From: Tamarix chinensis
Lineage: Eukaryota > Streptophyta > Magnoliopsida > Caryophyllales > Tamaricaceae
Direction: 5' to 3'
Assembly: GCA_030549775.1 (NCBI GenBank)
Contig: CM060172.1
Location: 52,999,942-53,063,941, forward strand
Length of the DNA: 64,000 nt
The translations under genes were made by a program, and so were the position numbers. Of this stretch, positions 1 to 11,302 are shown one piece after another. The notes under the pieces were generated by a model that saw only the letters and a list, made by a program, of their open reading frames with translations, was not told where the DNA came from and did no database searches. Each line of letters begins with the position of its first letter. The first letter of the stretch is position 1.

Positions 1-1130
1 TTTTCTTTTGACCATGTAAATATTTAAAATTTTCATAAATTATTACAAAGGGTTTAGGCAAAAAATAATGACTTCATGGCTCTAAAATTTATATGATGGA
101 AAATAAATCCTTTTCCTATGTAGAATACCTCAATATAGCACCATTTATTTATCACTAAAGTATGTTATAGGTATTTTTTCTTTTGAAAGAACTCCTCATA
201 TAACTACCTCACTAGCATCATAAGTCTCCTAAAAAAGTAGGCTAAAATTTGGAAATGATAATATAGGAGCATTACCCAATTTATTTTTGAGAGTATCAAA
301 GTCCTTGGTGGGTTTATTTCCCCAAATTTCACAAGTTGAGTGATAGGTATAGCTATAGTTGAAAAATCTTTACTAAATCTCCTATAGAAACAAGCTAACC
401 CACAAAATTTTCTTACTTGATATATATCTTTATGAATAAGCCACTCTTGAATAGCTTATATCTTTATAGGCTCAACTTTAATACCCTCAACACTAATAAT
501 ATAACCAAGAAAGGCTATACTTGGAAACATAAATTCACACTTTTTTAATTTTCCATATAGTTTAGTTTCCCTTAGTTTATCAAATAGTTTCCTTAAATGT
601 AGAAGATGATCATGTTCATTCTTACTATATACATGTATGTCATCCAAATAAACTACAATAAATTCACCTAGGAACGGATGAAGAATTTTATTCATTAGTC
701 TCACAAAAGAATGAGGTGTATTACAAAACCCAAAAGGCATAACAACCTATTCATAGAGCCATATTTAGTTTTAAATGTTGTTTTCCATTCATCTACTTCC
801 CTAATCCTCAATTGATGGTAACCACTTCTTAAGTCTATTTTGGAGAACACATGTGCACCATATAGTTCATTATGCATTTCATCAATTCTAGGCATAAGAA
901 CTCCATACTTGATAGTTATATTATTCATAACTCGAGAATCTTTGCAATTTGCCAGGTTCCATCTTTTTTAGGAACTAATAAGGTAGGTACACAACAAAGA
1001 CTCATGCTTTCTCTCACATAAACTTTATTTACTACCTCTTTAAATTATCTTTATAATTCCTTAGCTTCTTTTGGATTATATTTATAGGTAGGTTAATTAG
1101 GTAAAGGCATTCCAGGAATCAAATCTATAG
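1..1130 (-). pseudogene. gypsy pol: reverse transcriptase and start of RNase H (E0)
   Basis: The RT is split over two frames. The upstream part (about 928 to 760) reads FSKIDLRSGYHQLRI, the conserved RT block with the first catalytic Asp. The next part (740 to 456) reads MPFGFCNTPHSF and then VVYLDDIHVYS, the YLDD active site, followed by FLGYIISVEGIKV. Below 430 the frame resumes with residues like CEIWGNKPTKDFDTLKNKL, which is the RT to RNase H connection. In life this would copy element RNA in cytoplasmic particles. The YLDD box is intact, but the frame break near 740 and further stops make it a pseudogene. It continues beyond the window start. Confidence 0.85.
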
Positions 1131-1285
1131 CATGCTATATACCTCTAGTAGGTGCTAGTACATTACTATACTCACCAAGGAAACTAGTAAGGTTTAAATT
1201 GCTAGAACTTTTATCCCCAAACTGAGATAGTTTTGCAACTAAGGCATAACAAACACCCTCCCTTTCAATACAATAAATTATTTCC

Positions 1286-1804
1286 CTATTCATGTAAGAA
1301 TAAACTCTTTTTAACCTTAGGTGGTCGAACATAATTGCATTGAGATGGTTTTAACTTATAGTTGTTTTTATCTTTAAGTGTAACATATTCATTAGTAACA
1401 CTGTCATGAGTTTCATTTCTAACATATTTCCATGGTCTTCCAAGTAAAATACCACAAGAATCCATAGGCAAAACATCACATAATACCTCATTAAGGTAAT
1501 TACTAATGTGAAAAGTAATTAGGGTTTGTTTAGTAATCTTAGCTCCATTATCCTTATTAAGCCATTGTAATGAATATGGTTTAGGATGTGTAGTAGTCAC
1601 TAGCCCTAGTTTTTTGACCATTTTTTTACTAGAAAAATTAGTACACGAACCACTATCTATTATGACCCTACAAACCTTATCTCCAATGACATTTAAAAAA
1701 AAATTATCCTCTTCATACATACTTAAGATATCATCATTAGATTTAGTTTTTAAGTCATCATCATGAATACATGGTTCAATGTTCTTAAATTCACTCAAGG
1801 TCAA
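1286..1804 (-). pseudogene. gypsy aspartic protease domain (E0)
   Basis: A 172-residue open stretch on the minus strand holds a retropepsin-like domain. The active-site motif is DSGS in VIIDSGSCTNF, about residues 48-58. It is followed by KKLGL, by a block ending in LCDVLPMDSCGILLGRPW and by a T-H-D block typical of plant gypsy protease to RT spacers. Plant Ty3/gypsy proteases cut the Gag-Pol polyprotein. The stretch lies between the gag knuckle and the RT in the same direction, as expected. It is the longest uninterrupted piece of this element, but it is out of frame with the neighbouring parts, so it is a relic rather than a gene. Confidence 0.8.
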
Positions 1805-1811
1805 AACTCTT

Positions 1812-2580
1812 GGATTAGGACATTCCCTAGAAAAATGACCATATCATTTACATTTGAAACATTACTTAATTGACATTTTACTTACTTTATTTTTATCCTT
1901 ATCATCTCAGGTAGGGTTAATCTTTTTATCTTTAGCTTAATAGATAAGCTTTGATGGAGATGAATTATAATAAGTTTTATTAGATGTAGAAGTTGAAGAA
2001 GTAGTCTCATGATAGGCTTTGGTATACTTAGTTTATCTTTAACACTTTAAGTCCAACTTATTCAACTCATTAATAAAATCATATGCAAACAATTCAACTT
2101 TGTCCCTAATCTAGTTATTAAGGATGCCTAAGTATCTTACACACTTTTGTTTTTTTTTCTTTCTTTCATTTTACACAAGAGTGCTAGTCTTTCAAATTTC
2201 CTAGTGTATTCCTCTACACTAAGAAGCTCTTACCTAACAGTAGTCAATTTGATATACATATCTTACTCATACTCCTTAGGTACAACTTTTTTTCTTATGT
2301 GTTTCTTTAACTTTTTCCCAAGACTTGAGTTTATTTTTTCCATACCTCTCACAAGTTCTCCTAAGATTATCTTACCAAACCTTAACAAAAATTTTAAATT
2401 AGAGAGTTTCTTATTTACACTTATGTTCATCATCATACTCTCTAAACTCAAATATTGTTTCAATTTTATGTAACCATTCAAAGAATAATTCAACATTCAA
2501 TTCACCATAGAAATAAGGAAGGCCTAGTTTTATACCTTTATCTTCAAAATGGTTATACCTTAGTCGATGATTTGCATAAC
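1812..2580 (-). pseudogene. gypsy gag with CCHC zinc knuckle (E0)
   Basis: From about 2560 down, the minus strand reads LPYFYGELNVELFFEWLHK, the start of the plant retrotransposon gag domain. Pieces with SLGKKLKKHIRKKVVPKEYE (about 2320-2263) and LSVEEYTRKFERLALLCK (about 2215-2160) follow. These are the conserved middle and end of the domain. At about 1862-1821 comes a CCHC zinc knuckle, C-F-K-C then G-H-F-S-R-E-C, with an in-frame TGA between the second Cys and the Gly. Gag normally packages element RNA in cytoplasmic particles. Several frameshifts and stops are needed to connect the pieces. Confidence 0.8.
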
Positions 2581-2599
2581 ATCTTCAAATAATAATGTA

Positions 2600-2889
2600 T
2601 GTACATAATGCATGAAATTTAAGATACATTAGAAACATATGATTAGGGTTTGTGGCCGAAACTTACTAGATGCATGAAAAATGAAAAATATAGTCAATCA
2701 CTAAATCTCAAATATAACACAGTAAAATAATGTGTAATATTGTCTTTTAGCGATTTCATGAAAAATTTGATGTGATAATAATTTTTTCTTTTAAAATGAA
2801 TAAAATGACAAAATTAGCGTTTCCAAGGCATTTTGGTAATTTTTTACCTAATGCTTCCTTTGTGAATATTTGGATATTATGATAACCTT
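2600..2889. other. AT-rich non-coding stretch, nothing recognised
   Basis: This lies between the gag start of E0 and the recognisable LTR part of E1. It may hold the 5' leader of E0 or the U3 of the E1 LTR. I could not find an LTR start or a target duplication. Confidence 0.4.
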
Positions 2890-3556
2890 AGAATTTCTTT
2901 AGGTTCACCTGACTTGACCTAACATAAACCTATGACCTTGGGGTTTACCTTAATAATTGAACATAAAATGAGAAAATGAGTATAGGAATGGGAATTGTTG
3001 TGTAGTATATGACATTTGTGATTACCTCATAAAATATTATTACTTACATTGAAAGACCTTGAGTTTGGAATGGTTGCTCACTAAGATTAGCCACTGTAGA
3101 AAATAGGTGTATCCCCCATTATTTTTGGTTCACTAGTGTGTCGTTATGCCCAATCAAGGCCCTAATTTACTTTGTAAGTGACATATAGGCCCTTATAAAG
3201 GGTATCGATACTTAAGGATTTGGTGACTAAGGTTAGAGGATATTATGTTGCCTTTATGTGCCAATATGACCAGACATACCGATGCGTCCCTAGATTCTAG
3301 GTAAGGATATTATGTTATCTTCGTGTACCACTATGAGTCAGTGTATCTCAATGTCACTGGATTGATTCTATCCCCTCAATCATGTTTTATATGGTTAGGA
3401 TTCTTAGTGTTTTATCTTGCATGGAAACACGATGGGGCATCTATCTTATGTTAAATATGATGGTAGCACCCCATTTCATAGGAGCAGTTTCTTGATTTTC
3501 TTTCGTAATGTTTCAATATATATAATTTTTTTATAGTAAAAAATGGGGATGTTACA
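2890..3556 (+). repeat. 3' part of a 5' LTR (E1), left boundary unresolved
   Basis: The right end is clear: TGTTACA at 3550-3556 is followed at once by a degraded primer-binding site. About 90 bases inside the end is the box GATGGTAGCACCCCATTT, which is shared with the other LTRs of this window. The same end sequence is seen inverted at about 5557. The LTR holds a rough tandem duplication of about 67 bp (starts 3238 and 3305, each beginning GGATATTATGTT). Confidence 0.65.
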
Positions 3557-3557
3557 C

Positions 3558-3571
3558 GTTAGTATCAAAAC
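3558..3571 (+). other. degraded tRNA-Met primer-binding site (E1)
   Basis: GTTAGTATCAAAAC sits two bases after the LTR end. It differs at three bases from the usual plant gypsy site GTTGGTATCAGAGC, which is kept intact in E3. Confidence 0.65.
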
Positions 3572-3799
3572 ATTTTGAATTTTTTTTCTAATCCTTAAAG
3601 TTTTATTTTGAAGTCAAGTTATAACAATTTTTGAGTTTATCCTTGAGCTATTAAATTAAAAAGTTTAAATATTTTCAAACTTGGAATAGTCTTAAAGAAG
3701 AATAAGGTGGGAAATTTTTCCCAATCTTGGAGCCTAGTATGTTTATGCTTTGTGACCTTTTGTGTTTTGTTATTTTTTGTTGCTTCTAATTAGATGTAG

Positions 3800-4850
3800 T
3801 TTCTTTGGATACCAATGGTTGCCCACTGTTTCTTTGAGGGCCTTAAGGATCTTTATGGTTGCTATTGATGCTTATGTGGAGGGCTATATTTAAGCTCCAC
3901 TATTATTGCCACCATTGTCAATACCAGCACTAGCATCAACTTGAGAGGATCATCTCAAGAGAGTTGGATGTCATCATCCACCATTTTTCAAGGGTTAAGA
4001 TGACCCTATCTTTTTGGAAGTGTATTTTGGATGTGGAAAAGATCTTCAATTTCTATAGTTTTTCAAAAAATAAGAGGGTTTATGTCATTGTCTATTACAT
4101 GAGGGATAAAGCATACACTTACTAGAGGGGTGCCCGATGGAAGGGTGAGATACTTGAGATTTAGGCATAATTTTTGAGATTATGAGGGTTCATTTTTAAC
4201 CCATTAATCTTCACATAGTGGTGTATGATGAGTTTATGGATCTCTATTAGGGAGACATGACCATGAAGAAGTAGTACACAACATTTTCAAATTTAGCGTA
4301 TTTTACTTTTTGAGGAAGTGGTTGATGATGTGATGCACTCCCACCACTTCAAGATTATCTGAGGGATCAGATGCTAGGAGTTTCCTATTATGGTTACCCC
4401 ACAAAAATTAGCTCACATGAGTTAGAAGACGTTGAATGGCTTGCTAGCGATTGAAGCTTGGAATGCCTAATTTTAGGGTAAGACAAAGTTTGAGGGTAGT
4501 TAATGTTGTGGAGTAGAATATGCCCAGTTTGAGGGTAGTGCATCATTAGTACATGTTATATCTATAGGTGCACACCTTCATTAAGAGGATATTTAAGAGG
4601 TTTAGCTCGAGGACGCACATTGAGAGGCATTATTACTGCATGCAATATGGTGTAGATCACCCAAGGTTGGATTGTTTAGGTAACAATATGTCTTGCCAAT
4701 TGTGTGGCAAGAAGGGGAATATATATATGAGTGTTTCACTTTGGGTTGTAGTATTCAAGGAATTCAAGCCACAAGCTAGAGTACCAATATCATTTAGTAG
4801 TAGAATAAGGCACCAAGAGTTCCTCCATTGATATATAACATTGCCAACTA
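3800..4850 (+). pseudogene. gypsy gag relic with zinc knuckles (E1)
   Basis: Downstream of the LTR, broken frames match plant gypsy gag: HPPFFKG then DPIFLEV at about 3978-4022, where working elements read a Pro-Pro-x-Phe-x-Gly block and then Asp-Pro. Near 4635-4675 a knuckle reads YCMQYGVDHPRLDC. A second follows as CQLCGKKGN near 4692-4720. In the first knuckle the second Cys of the CCHC set is Tyr, a TGT to TAT change expected from C-to-T decay on the other strand. Many stops are present. The order LTR, gag, protease supports the call. Confidence 0.7.
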
Positions 4851-4949
4851 CATTAATTAGCTAAAGGCTTAGAAACCCTATACCTTATAGTCAGGGATGT
4901 TAAGAAGTGTTGTTGGAGGTTTATTTAGGTGGCTACTCAAACATTATCT

Positions 4950-5447
4950 ATCTGTCTAAGGTTCAAATGGTGTTTTGTATGATTACTATTTCATATTTGC
5001 TAACTAAGGTGCATTTTTTATTCTGATGTATATCTCTTTCATATATTCCACAGTTGTTGCTAGCATATCGACTCATGTTATGTTTCCTTTAAGACATAAG
5101 ATTGTTTGCAATAGGCTCTATAGAGGTGTTTCCTTTGTCCTTAGTGGTGTTAAAGTCCTATTAGGCCTCATAGGGCTAGAAATGACTAATTTTGATGTGA
5201 TTATAAGCATGGATATATAGTGATAAATTGTGCACCAGAGAGCATGATTCTTTGAAGACCAACGGGTTCTAAGGTCTCTTTTGAGTGATGTAAGCCAAGG
5301 ACCTTAGTGAAGGTTGTATCTATTATTGCCATTGGTACCCTAGTTTTGAAAAGGTATCCACTTCAGTGATGTAGTGTTCAAGATACTAAGACTGATGAGG
5401 ACTTATATTAGCATATTCCAATTATCTAAGGTTGTCTAAATTTGTTC
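4950..5447 (+). pseudogene. gypsy protease and first residues of RT (E1)
   Basis: At 5026-5220 an open stretch contains FIYSTVVASISTH and ends FDVIISMDI, matching the flap and the conserved FDVILGMDWL end of plant gypsy protease. The catalytic DSGA motif is eroded. After 5220, stop-broken frames read KPRTLVKVVSIIAIGTLVLKRYPLQ and then HIPII-GCLNLFPN at 5410-5447, equal to the VVREFPDVFP entry of the RT. The RT stops there: the catalytic part is missing and LTR sequence in the opposite direction follows. Confidence 0.7.
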
Positions 5448-5449
5448 CC

Positions 5450-7300
5450 CAATTAAGTTTCAAGTATCTTACTAGTTTTTTACTCCCCAATTTTTCTCTA
5501 CATAAAATTATTTTAAAACATTGCACAAGCAAAAAATACCATAAAAAACCTACAAAAAATGGGGTGCTACTACCACATCTAACATAAGATAGATATCTAC
5601 TGTCCATCCCATAATATATACAAGTTTAAGAATCTAACAAGCTAAAACAAGAGTAGAGTGTGTGAGAAACATGATATATAAATACTACAAGAAAATGTTT
5701 ACAAATAATGACCTTGATAGGTCTCCAAAAGTATTTAAATAGATGAGATATGGTACCCAAAATTATAGAGATACATAAGGAACTAAATAAAAATAGGGCA
5801 TATTCCCAAACCCTAGTCCATTAAGGATCAAACAACAGTCTCGGGATGTCCACACTCTCAAGCCCTAATCCTAAAGTAAGATAGGCTCACTACCAACCAT
5901 CTTAAAAAAACTTACACATGGTCTTCTAATTATAAGATTGAGAGGGTGACCGAACTAATAGACATATTAGTATACTACATACCGAATAAGCCAAGTTTCC
6001 TCTTCAATGGGAGTCATAAGCATACAAGGCCACATACAATAATAAAGGTCATATTGAACACAGTAGCATAGTTACACATAACACTTTATGCTTGTGCAAT
6101 GCATCATAATTTCATGTCATGCATGAACATTAGATGTTTTGGATAGAAATGTATAATTAATAACAAGTTATTCCACATCTTACTAAGCTCTTCTACTATC
6201 CACCTATAGGAGTGTTCCATTAGGTTTATTTCCAAGTTTACCTGATTTGTTAGATTAACTATTTGTAAGCCATTATTTTTTTCTTCCCTTTTCTTTTATC
6301 TATATCTTTATTCTTATGCTTATTGAATAATTGATTTTTTACCACTCTATGGTCTCACATACCATGGAAGCTTATTTAAATTAGAGGACATAAAGTCTGA
6401 TGGAAGTAAAGTAACCACCAATGGACATAAAGTATAACCAAAGCTAAAACCACCTAGGTGACTAGACCCCTAAGTATTGACACCCCCTAGTATATCATCG
6501 GTGTCTATAGCAAGTAGGGAATTAAGATCTACTAAGATCCTTCCATAAGGTAAAGTCTGAAGGCAGACTAACCCTCGGTAGCTAATCAAGGATTGGGTAA
6601 CCTAGACCCATGCACAACTCAACCATCTTTCATTTTAAATGATTAGTGTATTATTTTCCATTATTATGAAATCACATAAGACCCATGTAACATCCAAGTA
6701 ATACATCTAAACAACCATTCCACCTTAACGGTTATTACCCTCCAACCATGTGATGGGATTTCTATTAGTGCTTAACTAAGATCAAGTCAATCCATCAAGA
6801 TAATCCATTTAGAAATAGAACTCTGATTACATTATCCTTTGGAAGTTACAGAATACTCATTCTAGCTTTTCTATTGAGATCTTTCAAACACTTAGTGAGA
6901 ATACCATAAATTATGAATCATTTAGTCCATCTAATTAGTTAGTTAATTCATGCCAAGATGTGAGTTCATATCATGAAATAATCATATTATAACATTGTTC
7001 TAATCTCAAAGCATATCAAGTTCATAGAAACAAAAATGGCACACTTTAACCGAACAAATCAGTCAGTTTATTGTAGCCAAACCCTAGAGTTCCCTCCGAC
7101 TAGTCGATTGGTATGGTCAGAGTAGTCAATCATTTCTACCAAACCAATGAATGGGTTTAGTTAGATAGAAACCAAATTCACCATATCTAATTCAATTGAT
7201 CTATTTAGGCCAACCATTTGAATATTCTAGGGATTAGTCGATTAGTTTTCTCCCAAACAACACATAACATACATTTTAACACAATTCAAACTCTAAAATC
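5450..7300 (-). repeat. long LTR fragment, minus orientation (family LTR4)
   Basis: On the minus strand this carries the LTR-end box (GGTAGTAGCACCCCATTTTT near 5580-5557), also seen at 3460 on the plus strand. The block at 6360-6660 is the reverse complement, with many changes, of 62780-63030. Both share TTGAGTTGTG then ATGGGTC then AGGTTACCCAATCCT. At 7080-7260 are degenerate CGACTAGTCGATTGGT-type repeats like those at 58950-62410. It interrupts the RT of E1. Neither end shows a target duplication that I could find, so it may have arrived with a deletion. Confidence 0.6.
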
Positions 7301-7339
7301 TTACCACATCCAAACCAAAACATATCACAACATATGACC

Positions 7340-7399
7340 ATGATTTAACATGCTTACATTTCCAACGCTTTCATTTCCAAGTAGAATAGACACTTTTGA
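7340..7399 (+). pseudogene. start of gypsy RNase H of E1, left of the CACTA insertion
   Basis: Frames before the transposon read ALSFPSRIDT and then F-E. This continues on the far side (16770) as VYNNAYKHVLGCMLMQHRR, equal to the LPEGSNGFEVFNDASKHELS block of E3 at 38560. The fit across the 9.4-kb element shows that the flanks were once contiguous. Confidence 0.7.
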
Positions 7400-7413
7400 C
7401 ACTACCCCTAAAA

Positions 7414-7745
7414 GATATTTTAATAACGGTTATTTTATAGTTTTAATAATGGTTTTAAACCATTGTTAAACTACCCATTATTAAATATTTAATAACGGTT
7501 CTTAACCATTATAAAAAAAACACACCAATATGAGCATAAACTGTATATTTAATAACGGTTTTTAAGAAACAACCATTGTTAAAAAAAAGGGTTTTAATAA
7601 CGGTTACTACAAAAACTATTGTTAAAACATCATCGAATTAGGGTTTCAGACATTGATTACACATTTATAAAACCCTAATACGTATTAAATGAGCATAAAT
7701 TTGAGATTAATTGTACATTTTTAATAATGGTTCTTATGAAAACTA
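7414..7745. repeat. CACTA subterminal repeat array, left end
   Basis: Repeated TTTAATAACGGTT and its complement AACC(G/A)TTATTAAA alternate, forming imperfect palindromes of about 30-50 bases. Such arrays are where CACTA TnpA-type proteins bind. Here that role is inferred from position. Confidence 0.8.
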
Positions 7746-8064
7746 TAGTTTCTTTTAACGTTTTTGCAGTTTTGTTCCTACCCATATACACAGTTGTATG
7801 TTCAAATAATTACCAAATCTGCATTGTAAAACGAAATCAATTCATAGCAAATCTGCAATCACACCATAATTTCAATCAATCTCTAGTTAATATGCATGTC
7901 TTAATACACCGGACATATATACTCAAGAATCAAAATTAGTAGGCATACCACAACTTGGTAACTCTACACCCCAAAGTAAAAAGTTGATAAATCTACCCTA
8001 GAAGACTGAAAGACATAGACAAAATACAAACCTGAACATGCATGTAGAATATATAGATCTCTAC

Positions 8065-11000
8065 CTAATACCGAATGAATGAGTGCACGTGCTTGACCCA
8101 TTGGTCTCTAACTTCATCAATTTCATCAACATTGTATTGTTGGCCTTGTGCATAGTCATCGGTGAAAAACAACAATGCCCAAGTTTCGATTAATATACAA
8201 TTAGCACTTACATCAAGTACCAAACATGTATGTCGTGATTCATTAATGAAAAAATATCGAAAAAAAACATACATGGCTTGGATCTATGTTGACTGATCTA
8301 TTTTGGATTATCGGATCCATTGCTCTACATACATAGTATCCACAATCATTATTGTTTTGCTATTGTGGACACTGTCAAATGAATTTAGTTAGCTCTCTAA
8401 CTATTAGATATTAATTTGAATTAAAATAAAATACAAAATAGTTATCTTCCTACTTACTATGATAGGCTCGTATTGAACATTCTTTGGGTTGGGGACACCA
8501 TTCCCACCTCTCCTTTGATACGTTATCCATAGTGACCTAATAAATAGAGTTGGATACACAATATTGTAAGTACGTATATATACCTCAAAAAATGAAAGCT
8601 AGTAGAATATATGTATAAATAAGCTAATGAATTAAGAAGTGAAAAGTATACTAACATGTTGATAAATTCCTTCCCACCACGACGAGCAACTTCAAAAGGC
8701 ACGTCATAGGTTCGAAGAGAATCAAGCACATAGACTTTATTAAGATCAGCTCAGACGGCGTACAAAACCCAATGTTCAGTTGCAAGGTGAGGAATGAGAT
8801 AGAGCTTGTTGTGTCCCTCAATCAAAATGCGATCCGCTAAATAGTTTATGTGCCTACCCTCTCTTATTGTACTACCATCAGCTATGTAGTATGGGCACAC
8901 AAACACAATAGAGGACAGTATTCCCTCCATCGCAGCTCAATTTGCTACCAACCTATGGATGACAAAAACAATGCATATTTGTTAATAACTAATAACTCAT
9001 ATAAGAGGTCATAAAAATTCCAATTGTACAAGTGAAGAGTACTAAAATCTCAAAATGAAATAATAATTACGTGACATAGACGGCGACACTCATGGTTGAC
9101 ATCCATTCCTGATTATAAATGTCGCTTATGTCAACCATCGATACCATGTAAGTAGCATCGTCCCTCCCAACATACTCAGGACGACAATCAATGAAAATAT
9201 AATTGTCCTTGAGGTAGTTTTGGGCATAAAAGTACAATAAAGCTATTGCTGGTGGAGGTTGGCTTTTCTGATATAAAGAAGGAATCTTCTGTGGGGCAAC
9301 TGATTTTTCAGATTTAACTCTCTTTCTTTTAGCAGTGCCCTCTTTTGTGTTGGTCGTTCTGCTAGTACATTTCTTGGTTTTACTAGCAGGAGTAGTCTTC
9401 TTTTTTGATTCCTTAATTGATAATATTAAACAAAATATGTATTGAGCATATAAATATATATATTAAAAAGGTATTAATAGTATAACTACTAAACAAGGTG
9501 TAATGAAGATGTCGAATGTCAATACCTCTTCAGTAGTGAGACGTATTTGATCCGTAGGCCAAGCCACGAAGCTTCCATGAGATTCTAGTACTGTGGCTGC
9601 CTCATCGCCCTTTTTATAACAAGGTAAGTGTACACTGTAAATGATTGGAGTGTCAATACTCACTGGCCTTGTATTTAGGGCTAAATTATACCTGTGGATT
9701 GTTTGTGTTTGGGTATTATGACTGATGCGAACCCTTCCTTTCGCTAAAAGTGTTGAAAGGTCATTCGCTAATAAGTTACATTTATGCAAACCCTAAACAA
9801 AAATATTACACATTATTAATTATTTATTACACCAAATACATTTAATAACAATTCATAGTTTGTAGTGCTTACCTCTGAAAAAGTAGAAAGACGTGCATCA
9901 ATTCACAACTATCTCTGACACTATTTACATTAGGTATGTGAAGCTCATCATGGTCTACTGAATCGGATGGCTTATACCCTTGAAATGTAATAAATGACAA
10001 CTCTTGCTCCATTGTTTCCATCCGTTCAAATGCCACGTTCAATTTTTGGGTGAGGATAGTGACTTGCTCATTAGTGCTACGAGAACCACAAGATCGACCA
10101 CATATGCTCATTCTTGTAACACCTAATCCAAGGCCCCTATGTCTTCCAGGGTGTTCTACAATTCTTGTAGCCTGGGACACAATGCTATATTGGTCCACCC
10201 CCTCCTCACCATCTGAAGTTTCAAGTTTGTCATGTAATGTATATAATATATGTAAATTTAACTTATAGGAATAAGCATAATATAATAGTTTTCTAAAAGA
10301 AAATTAAGTAAGGTTCTAGATATATATAAACTTACAATTTTTTTGGCTACAACATCAACATATTCATTAATATATCCATCTCTTGTTGCCCTAACCTTCT
10401 TCCATAATGTACCAATATTGATAGACGAGGTACATGGGTCCAAGTCTTGGGCTAGGAGCTACAAATCAAAAAATATTTTTAATTAAGAATATTATTATAA
10501 AATTCGACATTTACATGTAAAAAGATAAATCACAAAATGCATACCAACTCCTCTTCAAGGCCCGCATAGCCTTTGCAAGCCATATTATGCCGGTATTTAT
10601 TTTGCTTTACAAGCTCTTTATTTTGGGTACTTTTTTCCTATATGACAAGCTAAAACATAGTGACATGGTTATTTCAATATTAAGCATAATACTGGGTTCG
10701 TACAAAAAGTTTAATTATTATCTAAAAAGTACCTTAAAATTTCCCGTAAGACGATATACAACAAATTGGTTCCAACTTTCTTGATCGATGAAACTGTATC
10801 GTTTGGGTGGGTTCTGCCGTAGAGAACCATCCCTCTTTCGATACATTTTCCTACGAGCTAAATATGACCTAAATTTTCTTAGACGCTCCCCACAATGTCT
10901 AAAAAGCCATTTCTTCCTACTCTCTGGGACATTGAACACTCTTTACAAAATAAGACATGTAGATGTATACCGATGTTAATGTAATAAAATTAATAACATT

Positions 11001-11302
11001 TGACATACAAAAATGATTACATAAAATAGCATATTTACTGTGATTTTCTACCAAATATGCTCCTTATGACCCTTTGGAACCTGCTTCAAATTATTATAGG
11101 AGATAGGAACACGGTTACGGGTTACAAGTGAAATGTAAGTCAATAACAGGTCTGCGTAAGGGCCAATGGAAAGATTGTAAGTATTCCATCCCAACTTGAC
11201 TAATTCTCCTCTATTCCTCATGTCTGTGATGATTCTCATAATTGTAGGTCCTCTTTTCCCTTCTTCATCGTTGTTGTCCCTATCAATGTTTTTGTTGGCC
11301 AT
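8065..11302 (-). pseudogene. CACTA-encoded Transposase_24-like protein with C48 Ulp1 peptidase domain
   Basis: About ten exons can be followed on the minus strand. The probable start is ATG at 11302 (MANKNIDRDNN); exon 1 ends HKEHIW at a GT donor near 11050. Exon 2 (about 10937-10738) has FNVPESRKKW then ESWNQFVVYRL, like plant Transposase_24 (Ptta/En/Spm). Later exons include NIGTLWKKVRATRDGYINEY (about 10420-10340), a coiled-coil-like stretch with QVTILTQKLNVAFERMETME (about 10060-10000) and a TNP1-like region (9789-9527). The C-terminal exons form a Ulp1 (C48) cysteine peptidase with all three catalytic positions visible: His in EHWVLYAV (near 8765), Asp in YVLDSLRTYD (near 8725) and Cys in NDCGYYVCRAM (near 8335). 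The end reads DEIDEVRDQWVKH (8130-8090). In-frame stops after YAV and within the CPQ block break the protease. The element-level role of such Ulp1 domains is not established. Confidence 0.8.

Larger units (their letters stand above)
1..2600 (-). mobile_element. Ty3/gypsy retrotransposon relic E0 (truncated by window start)
   Basis: Read on the minus strand, gag, a CCHC knuckle, an aspartic protease, reverse transcriptase and the start of RNase H follow in the normal Ty3/gypsy order from about 2580 down to position 1. All parts carry stops or frameshifts. The protease and RT wording (LLGRPW after the DSG motif, FLGYIISVEGIKV after the RT) resembles the CRM/Reina side of the plant chromoviruses, but no chromodomain is in view, so the clade is a guess. 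No LTR boundary of this copy was found. The integrase half and 3' LTR would lie before the window. Confidence 0.85.
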
